NCBI RefSeq assembly: GCF_964186625.1
Contig: NZ_OZ075108.1
Span: 3,113,001 to 3,177,000 of the forward strand
Source of the DNA: Asticcacaulis sp. MM231
Lineage (GTDB): Bacteria > Pseudomonadota > Alphaproteobacteria > Caulobacterales > Caulobacteraceae
Direction: 5' to 3'
Length of the DNA: 64,000 bases
Below the pieces are notes generated by a model. The model searched no databases. It had not been told where the DNA came from and saw only the letters and a list, made by a program, of their open reading frames with translations. Positions within the stretch are counted from its first letter, which is position 1. Every line of letters starts with the position of its first letter. This document shows positions 48,558 to 56,798 of the stretch, one piece after another. The translations under genes were made by a program, and so were the position numbers.

Positions 48558-51500
48558 CTATATATCGGCAGGGCGGACGATTTTTTCGAAAGCAATGCGG
48601 GCCTTCTTGCGGATATCACGCAGCTTCTTCTCCAGCGTATCCAGCCGGCGGGTATGGACCGCGCGCGCCAGCTTGCGCTGAAAAGCTTCCGGTTCGTTGT
48701 GCGGATCATCCTGCGCGGTCAGCGACACCCGCATGACCTGAGCCAGCGATTGCTGCACCTTCCACGCCGTACTCAGCGCCTCGATCTCGGCCGCAGGCGC
48801 CAGACCAGCGCGCTGCATGGCCGAAAGCGCCGCCAGCGTGCCGACGCGCAAAGGCCCGCCCGCCTCGGCATGGATCAGTTGCAGATACTGCGCGGCGAAT
48901 TCGGCATCGACCTGCCCGCCGACTGACAGCTTGAAATCCCAGAAGCCCTTGGCCGGACGTTCCTTTTCCATCAGCGCCCGCATGGCCAGCACATCGAGCG
49001 CCGTATGGCTGCGCGAACGCTGACGACGCAGGATGGTCTCAACCTTCAGCCGCACCAGATCGGCGAAATCGGCCGAGGTCGACCAGACGATGCGCGCCCG
49101 CGTCAGGGCCTGGAATTCCCAGGTGTCGGCGTCCTTGGTGTAATAGTTCTCGAACGCCGCCAGCGATACCGCCACCGGCCCCTTGGCGCCGGTCGGCCGC
49201 AGCTTCATGTCGATTTCGTAGAGCTGGCCTTCGTGCGTCGGGGCCGAAAGCGCCGAGATCAGTCTCTGGGTAAAGCGGCCAAACCACGTCTCCGCCGCCC
49301 AGCCCTTGACCGATGAGCCGGTGCTCGGATCATCGGGCAGGTAGATCGCCATAAGATCGAGATCGGAGGTGGCGGTCATTTCCTGCGAACCGAGCTTGCC
49401 GAGCGCCAGAATCGCCACCTGACCATCAAGCCGGCCGGCCTGACGGACAATATCTTCCAGCGCCAGCGGCGCCAGATGATGCACGCAGGCATCGGCCAGA
49501 CGGGCATAGGCGGCGCCCGCCGCCTCGGTGCTGAGGCGACCCGAAAGGATCTGCATGCCGATACGGAACTGCTGCTCGCGGCCGATACGGCGCAGCGCAT
49601 TCATCACCGCTTCCAGATCGGGCGGCACGCGCTCGACCTCGCGGCTGACCAGATGATCGAGTTCTTCGCCAAGCGGATCAAAGAAACCGGCGTCGAGCAT
49701 GGCGTCGAATGAGGTCGGATGACGCGCCAGCATCTGGGCAAGACGCGGCGAGAAGCCCATGATCTCGACAATGGTGTGGAACAGCTTCGGATTGGCCAGG
49801 AACAGCGACTGGATCTGCACCCCGGCGGTCAGGGCCGAGAAGAAGACCGAAAAGCGCGTAAAGGCGATCGACGGAGTCCCGGTTTCGTTCAACGCCTCTA
49901 ACAGGCGTGGAACTAATCTCGTGAACAGCTCGCGGCCACGCTCGGAGCGCGTCGCCGGGATGCGGCCATGGTGCCAGGCGCGGATGGTCGAGGCCACCTG
50001 CTCCGGTTGGTCGAATCCCATGCGCGCCAGCGTCTTGATCGTTTCGGGATCGTCCTCGACGCCGGTGAAGACCAGCGAGCCGAAGGATGACGACAGGGGC
50101 TCGGATTCGGAGAACAACTCGCCATAGTGGGCATTGACCAGCCGCAGGGTGCGCGACACGGCCAGATCGAACCGGCTGAGATTGGAGAAGCCGGCCAGCA
50201 CCGCCACGCGCATCCGTTCGTCGTCGTTTTCCGGCAGTTCGTGGGTCTGCTCGTCCTGGATCATCTGGACGCGGTGTTCCCAGTCGCGCAGGCGGACATA
50301 GGCCTGCTTCAGTTCCTTGGCGACGGCGGGGGCCAGATGACCAGCGCGGCGCAGGGCATCAAGAGCATCGAGTGTGCGTTTCGACCGCAGGGAGGGATCA
50401 CGCCCGCCAAGAATCAACTGTTGAGTTTGAGCGAAAAACTCGATCTCGCGGATGCCGCCGGCGCCCAGCTTGAGATTGGCGCCCGCCGCTTCCAGCCGTT
50501 CATCGACCTTGTAGACGTGGATCTGGCGCTTGATCGAATGGACGTCGGCGATGGCCGGATAATCAAGACTGCGCCGCCAGATAAAGGGCGACAGATCGTT
50601 CATGAAGGCCTTGGCCTCGACCCTGTCGCCCGCTACCGCCCGCGCCTTGATAAAGGCGGCGCGTTCCCAGTTCTGCCCGACCAATTCGTAATAGTGGAGC
50701 GCAAACGGCACGCTGACCACGGTGGGCGTCGAGGACGGATCGGGACGCAGGCGCAGGTCGACACGGAAAACATAACCATCACCGGTGCGCTCGGACAGGA
50801 GGGTCGAAACCCCGCGCGCCACCCTGTCAGCAAAGGTCTGCGGATCGACCTGATCCTTGACCGGCAGACGATCGAGATCGCAGAAGAAGGTGATGTCGAT
50901 ATCGGAGGAATAGTTCAGTTCACCGGCGCCATGCTTACCCATGGCCAGCACGAACATGCCGGGCAGGATGCCGCGTTCGCCGTTTTCATAGGTGGACAGA
51001 CGTCCCTTGTCGCGCTCCTCACGCACCACCAGCGCCAGCGCCGCGCTGGTGACCGCATCGGCAAAGCGCGTCAGGGCGGCGGTGACGTGATCGAGGCTCC
51101 AGACATCACCGAGATCGGCAAGCGCGGTCAGCAGGTGGGTATCGGCCTTGAGGTGACGCAGAATCTTCTTGGCGGCAGGGATATCGAGCGTATCGACCGT
51201 GGCGGCCTGTGCTTCCAGCGCCTCGGTGGCGAGCAGAATGGCTTTCAGGCGGGCTTCCGGCGCCGAGATCAGGGTTTCGCGCAGGCGCTGCGGATCGCGC
51301 CGCATCAGGCCGGCCAGATAGGGCGAGGCAGAGACCACGGGGCGCAGGGCGGGTTCGGCCTGTTGCAGCACATCGCGCCAGCCCTCGGCCGTGGCGACCT
51401 CATACAGGGTCTCGAAGACGTAATCCGCCGCGCCCGCGTTCAGCACCGGCCCGCAACTATGCAGCCGGTCCACCAGAGAAGAGAATAAAACGTCAGCCAT
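48558..51500 (-). CDS. glnE: Bifunctional glutamine synthetase adenylyltransferase/adenylyl-removing enzyme
   Basis: 980 aa, normal for GlnE. Two nucleotidyltransferase domains are visible: GKHGAGELNYSSDIDITFFCD near residue 190 (adenylyl-removing) and LGKLGSQEMTATSDLDLMAIY near 700 (adenylyltransferase), each followed by a GlnD-associated helical domain. VDLRLRPD and YEIDMKLRPTGAKGP give the metal-binding Asp residues. It switches glutamine synthetase on and off with nitrogen supply. Its position after the degP and two-component genes is also seen in rhizobia. Confidence 0.95.
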   Translation of the reverse strand: MADVLFSSLVDRLHSCGPVLNAGAADYVFETLYEVATAEGWRDVLQQAEPALRPVVSASPYLAGLMRRDPQRLRETLISAPEARLKAILLATEALEAQAATVDTLDIPAAKKILRHLKADTHLLTALADLGDVWSLDHVTAALTRFADAVTSAALALVVREERDKGRLSTYENGERGILPGMFVLAMGKHGAGELNYSSDIDITFFCDLDRLPVKDQVDPQTFADRVARGVSTLLSERTGDGYVFRVDLRLRPDPSSTPTVVSVPFALHYYELVGQNWERAAFIKARAVAGDRVEAKAFMNDLSPFIWRRSLDYPAIADVHSIKRQIHVYKVDERLEAAGANLKLGAGGIREIEFFAQTQQLILGGRDPSLRSKRTLDALDALRRAGHLAPAVAKELKQAYVRLRDWEHRVQMIQDEQTHELPENDDERMRVAVLAGFSNLSRFDLAVSRTLRLVNAHYGELFSESEPLSSSFGSLVFTGVEDDPETIKTLARMGFDQPEQVASTIRAWHHGRIPATRSERGRELFTRLVPRLLEALNETGTPSIAFTRFSVFFSALTAGVQIQSLFLANPKLFHTIVEIMGFSPRLAQMLARHPTSFDAMLDAGFFDPLGEELDHLVSREVERVPPDLEAVMNALRRIGREQQFRIGMQILSGRLSTEAAGAAYARLADACVHHLAPLALEDIVRQAGRLDGQVAILALGKLGSQEMTATSDLDLMAIYLPDDPSTGSSVKGWAAETWFGRFTQRLISALSAPTHEGQLYEIDMKLRPTGAKGPVAVSLAAFENYYTKDADTWEFQALTRARIVWSTSADFADLVRLKVETILRRQRSRSHTALDVLAMRALMEKERPAKGFWDFKLSVGGQVDAEFAAQYLQLIHAEAGGPLRVGTLAALSAMQRAGLAPAAEIEALSTAWKVQQSLAQVMRVSLTAQDDPHNEPEAFQRKLARAVHTRRLDTLEKKLRDIRKKARIAFEKIVRPADI

Positions 51501-51695
51501 GAGGTAGAGATACAGGTCCCTGCGTCTTTTGTCCTACATGTTTAACCCTGAATCGCGGACAATACCAAGCTTTCCAACATGTTTTTGAGATTAGAAGCTG
51601 ACGCTGGGGCAGATTTGGTGAGTTTTAATCCATTCCTACTGTGACACAGGAAGGTTTTGCCGCGGATGAGGCACGCCTATCGCAAAGCGCTTATG

Positions 51696-51830
51696 TCTTC
51701 TCCTCCCCTGCGAAGCGGGGAAGCGGGGCGGCCCGTGCCGTGGCAGCACGAAGCCCTTTAGGGCTGGTGTCGGTGACGGAAGGGGCCTCTTGACTTACTT
51801 CGGGTCGGCCCCTCCGTCACGGGCTTCACT
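51696..51830. repeat. Palindromic repeat element, family of the DUF559 flanks
   Basis: Starts TCTTCTCCTCCCC and contains GGAAGGGGCC and GGCCCCTCCGTCACGG inverted to each other plus shorter hairpins. It lies in the 340-bp gap between glnE and the tRNA-like gene; the rest of that gap shows nothing else. The borders are approximate because the copy is degenerate. Confidence 0.5.
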
Positions 51831-51842
51831 AGGAGTGATAAC

Positions 51843-51926
51843 CGTCAACGGCAGGGATTGAACCTGCACCTGAGTTTTAATTCAGGATCGCTGTAGCGAT
51901 ATGTCTACCCATTCCACCACGTTGAC
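51843..51926 (-). tRNA. tRNA-Leu-like gene with atypical anticodon region
   Basis: 84 nt on the minus strand. Acceptor arms GTCAACG and CGTTGAC pair perfectly with discriminator G; TGGTGGAATGGGTAGACAT is a leucine-type D arm; GCAGG-TTCAATC-CCTGC is a perfect T arm. Between D and T arms stand two hairpins: ATCGC-TACA-GCGAT with only a 4-nt loop, and CCTGA-ATTAAAAC-TCAGG with an 8-nt loop containing TTAA, as in UAA anticodon loops. No register gives a standard 5-bp/7-nt anticodon arm plus variable arm. CCA is not encoded. It could be a functional tRNA I cannot fold by eye, or a degenerate one. Confidence 0.6.
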
Positions 51927-51986
51927 GTGACAATGATACCTGACTAATTTTTAAAAATCACAGGCCAAGTTCGCTTCATCGCAAAC

Positions 51987-53507
51987 CTAAACCGGCGGCA
52001 AAACCAGCGCCGTACGCAGACCCGGTCCCTTGCCGTCGAATTCGCCCGGCCCTTCGGCCACCGTCAGGCGGCCCTTGTGCGCCACCGCCACGGCCTCGAC
52101 CATCGACAACCCCAAACCAACCCCCGGCAGGGTGCGCGAATTTTCCAGCCGCACAAACCGTTCGGCGATGCGCTTGCGGTCCTTTTCCGGCACGCCGGGC
52201 CCGGTGTCGGTGATCGAGAACTCGATTTCCCGCTGCGAGGTGTGGCGCATCCGGAAGGTTACGCCACCCGGCACCGGCGTATATTTGATGGCATTATCGA
52301 GCAGATTGGCCAGGGCCTGCGCCAGAAAATCGCGGTTGCCCATGGCGCGCACGTTCTTCTCGATTTCGGATTCGAACTCGAGCCCCTTGTCCGACGCCAC
52401 CGCCTCGAACAGTTCGGCCATGTCCTCGGCCAGTTCGGTGGCGGAGAACAGCACCTGATCCGGCGCCTGCCCCTGCGCCTGCAGACGTGACATCGAGAAC
52501 ACCGTCTGGAAGGTGCGCAGGAGCTGATCGGTCTCTTCCAGCGCCTTGGCCAGGGCATCGCGGGCCACCTGCGGCGCCTCGGCGGTGTCCTTCTCGACCT
52601 CGAACAGGCTGACCTCCAGCTTGGTGCGCAGGCGTGACAGCGGCGATCTGAGATCGTGCGCGATGGCGTCGCCGGCATATTTCAGATTGCCCATGGTCTT
52701 TTCCATGCGGTCGAGCGTCTGGTTGATGCGTAAAGACAGCGCGTCGAACTCATCGCCGGAATCGCGCACCGAAATCCGCGCCTTGAGGTCACCCTCCTGT
52801 ACCTGGGTCAGCACCGAGGTCACCCGCGCCACCGAGCGCGTCACCTCCTGATTGATCAGGGTGCCAGCGAAAAGGCCCAGGATCACCACCAGCAGGCCAC
52901 CGCCCGCCACGGCCTTGATCTCCTGCTGGAAACCATGATCGGCCCACGACATATCCATGGCGACGTAGAGATAGAAGTTGTCATCGAGCCGCACCACGCG
53001 GCCCTGGAAACGGCAGCAGTTCGGATCGCTCGGAGACAGTGAGAAGAAGTTGATCGAGGCGATCGGATTGTCGGCGCTGACCTGCTTGAGCCCTTCGCGG
53101 ATCACCGTGTCGGGCAGGTTGCGGCCTTCCATGCGGGCGCGGCCGTTCTGCGCCAGCACCTGACCGGAATTGTCGAACGCGCCCTTGGCGAACACCCATT
53201 CCACCGCGTCATCGCCCAGGATCTTGGCCACCACCGCGGCGTGGCCTTCGCGGGCGTCGATATCCTGCAGGCTCTTGATGCGGGCGTCGACCGAGACATT
53301 GCCCCAGGCGCGCGATTCCGTCGAGGTGGCGAGGTAGATGTAGCCAAAGACCAGCGCCGCCACGAAGACATAGACGCACAGAAAGACCATGGTCAGGCGG
53401 AAAGGCGTCTGCCGGAAGAAGTTCGGTCGCAGGATGGCGAGCGCATCGACGCGCCGCCATACGGCGTCGATCAGGTCCTTGCGGTTATTGGAAGATGCGT
53501 CGGTCAT
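51987..53507 (-). CDS. Sensor histidine kinase with HAMP domain
   Basis: 506 aa. Two membrane helices (about 38-60 and 198-220) flank a periplasmic sensor domain with a Cys pair (PSDPNCCRFQGR). HAMP follows (about 220-272), then HisKA with H284 in AIAHDLRSPLSRLRTKLE and HATPase_c (NLLDNAIKYTP, DTGPGVPEKDR, GVGLGLSM). It phosphorylates the regulator encoded just upstream, about 165 bp away with a repeat between. Envelope or metal sensing is typical of the family (inference). ATG 53507 begins the protein; the longer frame enters the repeat. Confidence 0.88.
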   Translation of the reverse strand: MTDASSNNRKDLIDAVWRRVDALAILRPNFFRQTPFRLTMVFLCVYVFVAALVFGYIYLATSTESRAWGNVSVDARIKSLQDIDAREGHAAVVAKILGDDAVEWVFAKGAFDNSGQVLAQNGRARMEGRNLPDTVIREGLKQVSADNPIASINFFSLSPSDPNCCRFQGRVVRLDDNFYLYVAMDMSWADHGFQQEIKAVAGGGLLVVILGLFAGTLINQEVTRSVARVTSVLTQVQEGDLKARISVRDSGDEFDALSLRINQTLDRMEKTMGNLKYAGDAIAHDLRSPLSRLRTKLEVSLFEVEKDTAEAPQVARDALAKALEETDQLLRTFQTVFSMSRLQAQGQAPDQVLFSATELAEDMAELFEAVASDKGLEFESEIEKNVRAMGNRDFLAQALANLLDNAIKYTPVPGGVTFRMRHTSQREIEFSITDTGPGVPEKDRKRIAERFVRLENSRTLPGVGLGLSMVEAVAVAHKGRLTVAEGPGEFDGKGPGLRTALVLPPV

Positions 53508-53535
53508 GAAATGGACGTTACCTTGTCGAGGCTCA

Positions 53536-53669
53536 TCTCGCCTCCCCCGTTTATGGGGAAGGTGGCATTTGCGCAGCAAATGACGGAAGGGGCCATTCCA
53601 CCGCCCTTAGCCCCTCCCATCATCGCAAGCGATGGTCCCCCCTCCCCGCTTCGCAGGGAGGGCGAAAAG
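53536..53669. repeat. Palindromic repeat element between response regulator and kinase
   Basis: Ends CTCGCCTCCC and GGGAGGGCGAAAAG are roughly inverted. The right half CCCCTCCCATC-ATCGCAAGCGAT-GGTCCCCCCTCCCC is nearly identical to the right flank of the DUF559 cassette (46621-46657). It splits a regulator-kinase operon, ending 5 bp before the regulator stop. Confidence 0.7.
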
Positions 53670-53673
53670 TGGA

Positions 53674-54345
53674 TTACGCCTTAAGCTGATAGCCCTCGCC
53701 TCTGACCGTATGCAGCATTGGACGGTCGAAATCCTTGTCCAGCTTGGAGCGCAGGCGCGAGATATGGACGTCGATGACATTGGTCTGCGGGTCGAAATGA
53801 TAGGCCCAGACCTTCTCCAGCAACATGGTGCGGGTGACGCTCTGACCGACATGGCGCATCAGGAACTCCAGCAACTGGAACTCGCGCGGCTGCAGGTCGA
53901 TCACCTTGGTCTGGCGCTTCACCACACGCGAGATCAGGTTCATTTCCAGATCGCCAACGCGCAGGATGGTCTCGACCTGATCCTTTTCCTTGCGACGACT
54001 GAGCGCTTCAACGCGCGCTACCAGTTCGGTCAGGGCATAGGGCTTGACGAGATAATCATCGGCGCCGGCGCGCAGGCCCGACACGCGGTCTTCCAGTTCG
54101 CCAAGCGCGGAGAGAAACAGCACAGGCACATCAACACCCTCGGCGCGCAAGGTTTGCAACATGGTGACGCCGTCCATCACCGGCATCATGCGGTCGAGGA
54201 TAATGACATCGGGCACTTCCGCCTTGATCGCCGCCAGGCCTTGCGCGCCATCACCGGCCAGACGCGCTTCGATACCGGCCTCTTTCAGTCCTTTTTGCAT
54301 GTTTTGCGCGGCTTCCACATCATCTTCGACGATCAGGACATTCAT
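53674..54345 (-). CDS. OmpR-family response regulator
   Basis: 223 aa. Receiver domain with D51 in IILDRMMP and K in LVKPY; winged helix C-terminal domain (LQPREFQLLEFLMRHVGQSVTRTMLLEKVW, NVIDVHISRLRSKLD, HTVRGEGYQL). ATG 54345 begins MNVLIVEDD; the longer frame is not needed. It precedes the kinase gene and follows degP; the same degP-regulator-kinase-glnE order occurs in Sinorhizobium. Confidence 0.92.
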   Translation of the reverse strand: MNVLIVEDDVEAAQNMQKGLKEAGIEARLAGDGAQGLAAIKAEVPDVIILDRMMPVMDGVTMLQTLRAEGVDVPVLFLSALGELEDRVSGLRAGADDYLVKPYALTELVARVEALSRRKEKDQVETILRVGDLEMNLISRVVKRQTKVIDLQPREFQLLEFLMRHVGQSVTRTMLLEKVWAYHFDPQTNVIDVHISRLRSKLDKDFDRPMLHTVRGEGYQLKA

Positions 54346-54372
54346 TCTCGACTCTCGCTTAAGGCCAATAAG

Positions 54373-54405
54373 AAAAAGGGTCATAACATGCGTTACGACC
54401 CTTTT
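54373..54405 (-). terminator. Rho-independent terminator of degP
   Basis: On the minus strand AAAAGGGTC and GACCCTTTT pair, with an added inner helix GTAAC/GTTA, and are followed by a T run. It lies 30 bp after the degP stop and in front of the regulator gene. Confidence 0.8.
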
Positions 54406-54435
54406 CCTCTAAAATATTGGCAATAAACCGAGGGC

Positions 54436-55989
54436 CTACTTCTTGACCTCGTCCTTAAGCGTCAGCGGCAGCGGAATATTGCGGCCGTCACGGCTGACCA
54501 GAAGCAGGATGCTCGGACGACCGGCCTTCTTAAGTTCCGCCACGATGCTGGCGAAATCGGCCTGGCTGGTAACCGGACGGTTGTCGGCGCGCATGATGAC
54601 GTCGCCGGGCTTGAGGCCCTTTTGCGCACCATCGGAATTGGTGTCGAGGTCGGTGATCACCAGACCATTGACCGTGTCTTCTAGACCGAAGGCCTTGCGA
54701 ACGTCCGGCGTGATCGCCTTGACCGACAGGCCGATGACCGGCGCACCGGCACCGGGCGTTGCGCTCGACAACTCGTCATCGGTCGTGCTGCCGCCGTTGA
54801 TGCCCTTGGCCAGGTCGTCTTCCGAAGGCCGCAGCGCCGCCGTGACCGTCACATTGACGATCTTGCCATTGCGCAGCACGCCGAGCGTGACCTTTTCGCC
54901 CGCCTTGATATCGGCGATGCGGCGGGTCAGTTCGGTCGGGCTCTTGACCGCGGCGCCATTGACGGTTTTCACGATATCGCCAAGCTGAACGCCGGCCTTG
55001 TCGGCCGGACCACCACGGGTGGTTTCAGCGATATAGGCGCCGGTCAGGTCGGTGATGCCGAGCGCTTCGGCGGTATCCTTGGTCACCGGCAGGATCGACA
55101 CGCCGATATAGCCGCGCGAGATCGAAACGCCCTTCATGAGCTGGGTCGTGATCTTGTCAGCCACATCGGCCGGGATGGCGAAACCAACGCCGGCATTGGC
55201 GCCCGAAGGCGTGACGATGGCGGTATTGACGCCGATGACGCGACCGTAGAGGTCGAAGGTCGGGCCGCCGGAGTTGCCTCTGTTGATGGCGGCGTCGATC
55301 TGCAGGTAATCGACGTAATCGGTGCCGGATTCCTTCAGGTCACGGCCATAGGCCGAAACGATGCCCGCGGTGGCGGTGTTGGAGAAGTTGAACGGATTGC
55401 CGACCGCGATGACCCAGTCACCCACGCGCGGCTTGCGATCGAGTTCGAAGCGCACGAAGGGGAAATCGTTGCCCTCTACCTTAAGCACCGCCAGGTCGGT
55501 GGCGACGTCACGCCCGATGACCTTGGCCTTCAGTTCCTTGTCATTGGTCAGCTTGACGATGATTTCGTCAGCGCCGTCGATGACGTGATTGTTGGTGACG
55601 ACATAGCCATCGGCGGTGATGAAGAAGCCGGAGCCCGCGCCGCGCACTTCCTGTTCCTTCGGCGCCGCGCCATCCTGGCCGGGGAAGGTGAAGCCGGGCA
55701 GGTTCGGCAGACCGGTGTCGATCTTCATCTTGCCCTTGGTCTCGATCGAGACGACGGCTGGCGATACGCGCTGGATCAGGTCCGCGAACGACATCGGCGC
55801 GCCTGCGGGCGGCTTGACCGGCGTCAGGTCGGCAGCCTTGATCAGCGAAGCGCCGTCATAGTTGGCACCGTGCGTGCCGAAGCCTGTGATGGCCGCACCA
55901 GCCACACCGGCGCCGAGCACCAGACCGGCGACAGCACCCGCCACGGCCGAGCGGTTCTTGAGCAGAACCTTGAAATTCCAATTCCCCAT
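54436..55989 (-). CDS. degP: Periplasmic serine protease DegP/HtrA
   Basis: 517 aa. An N-terminal membrane anchor or signal (about 12-36), a trypsin-like domain with catalytic triad H135 (VVTNNHVI), D165 (ATDLAVLK) and S240 (INRGNSGGP), and two PDZ domains (about 280-375 and 415-510; GYIGVSI, GPADKAGVQLGDIVKTVNG, GAQKGLKPGDVIMRADNRPV). It degrades misfolded periplasmic proteins. It follows ccmH by 146 bp, as degP follows cycHJKL in rhizobia. Confidence 0.94.
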   Translation of the reverse strand: MGNWNFKVLLKNRSAVAGAVAGLVLGAGVAGAAITGFGTHGANYDGASLIKAADLTPVKPPAGAPMSFADLIQRVSPAVVSIETKGKMKIDTGLPNLPGFTFPGQDGAAPKEQEVRGAGSGFFITADGYVVTNNHVIDGADEIIVKLTNDKELKAKVIGRDVATDLAVLKVEGNDFPFVRFELDRKPRVGDWVIAVGNPFNFSNTATAGIVSAYGRDLKESGTDYVDYLQIDAAINRGNSGGPTFDLYGRVIGVNTAIVTPSGANAGVGFAIPADVADKITTQLMKGVSISRGYIGVSILPVTKDTAEALGITDLTGAYIAETTRGGPADKAGVQLGDIVKTVNGAAVKSPTELTRRIADIKAGEKVTLGVLRNGKIVNVTVTAALRPSEDDLAKGINGGSTTDDELSSATPGAGAPVIGLSVKAITPDVRKAFGLEDTVNGLVITDLDTNSDGAQKGLKPGDVIMRADNRPVTSQADFASIVAELKKAGRPSILLLVSRDGRNIPLPLTLKDEVKK

Positions 55990-56135
55990 AATCTTACCTT
56001 TTATCCATCCGCATAAACCTTGTGTCTCCAGATATCAGAGCTTTTACGTCTGATTACAACCATTAAGGCTTAAAGACACATCAATACCTGTTGTCAGCGC
56101 TTAGCTAATCAAAGCCCTAAGGCAAAATCGTGACA

Positions 56136-56798
56136 TCAATCGCGTTTCTTCATGATTATGCGAAGCTTATTTTCTTCCTCGTCGCTCAGGGCATATTGCG
56201 TTGATTCAACTAAATTTTTACGTCTGGTGAACATGAAAACGCCACCAACCCCGACGATCAGCAGTGGCAGGGTCCACAGAATGAGGTTGCTTAAGGTCAA
56301 TCGCGGCCGAAAAAGAACATAATCGCCGTAGTGATCAAAGAGTTCCTTGCGGATTTCAGCGTCCGTGCGCCCGGCAGCGATATCGGCACGAATCTCGCGG
56401 CGCATGTCGCCGGCGATCTGGGCGTCGGAGTCGGCGATGCTCTCGCTCTGGCACTGGACGCAGCGCACCTCGGTGAACAATTGCCGCGCACGGGCTTCGT
56501 CCTTTTCCGTCGCCGCAAAGGCATGGAGGGGGAGAAACAGGAGGCACAGCAAAGCAAATATCTTGTACCTCCCCGCTTGCCGGGGAGGGGGACCGACGCG
56601 CCCTTGCGCGTTGGTGGTGGGGTTACTTGCTTTTTTGAGTTTGGCGAGAGGATTGGAAAGTAAGATACCCCGCCACCACAACTCACCGCTTCGCGGTTCG
56701 TGCGGTCCCATGGCTGGCGAACGGCATGCGTTCGCTGGCGCCAAACCCCGGCAAGCGGGGAGGTATAAAATTGGAGCTTCCTGCTGTGTGAGCATCAT
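56136..56798 (-). CDS. ccmH: Cytochrome c maturation protein CcmH (CycL), 5' end invaded by repeats
   Basis: 220 aa if read from ATG 56798, which overlaps the ccmF stop as ATGA. The CcmH core starts with the signal FALLCLLFLPLHAFA and has RCVQCQSE (redox CxxC), ADIAAGRTDAEIRKELFDHYGDYVLF and a C-terminal helix (ILWTLPLLIVGVGGVFMF). CcmH reduces apocytochrome cysteines and works with CcmF in heme ligation. Between the start and the signal, about 70 residues are encoded by two inverted palindromic repeats (56562-56770) that keep the frame open. Start by reinitiation at TTG after GGGAGG is possible. The extra N-terminus would be unusual for the family. Confidence 0.85.
   Translation of the reverse strand: MMLTQQEAPILYLPACRGLAPANACRSPAMGPHEPRSGELWWRGILLSNPLAKLKKASNPTTNAQGRVGPPPRQAGRYKIFALLCLLFLPLHAFAATEKDEARARQLFTEVRCVQCQSESIADSDAQIAGDMRREIRADIAAGRTDAEIRKELFDHYGDYVLFRPRLTLSNLILWTLPLLIVGVGGVFMFTRRKNLVESTQYALSDEEENKLRIIMKKRD
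56562..56770. repeat. Two inverted palindromic repeat units inside the 5' end of ccmH
   Basis: Unit 1 (56562-56632): TACCTCCCCGCTTGCCGGGG, AGGGGGACC, hairpin GACGCGCCCTTGCGCGTT, GGTGGTGGGG and CTTGCTT. Unit 2 (56658-56770) is the same family in reverse, from AAGTAAGATACCCCGCCACC to GGGGAGGTATAA. A 25-bp spacer separates them. They read through in the ccmH frame. Confidence 0.75.
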
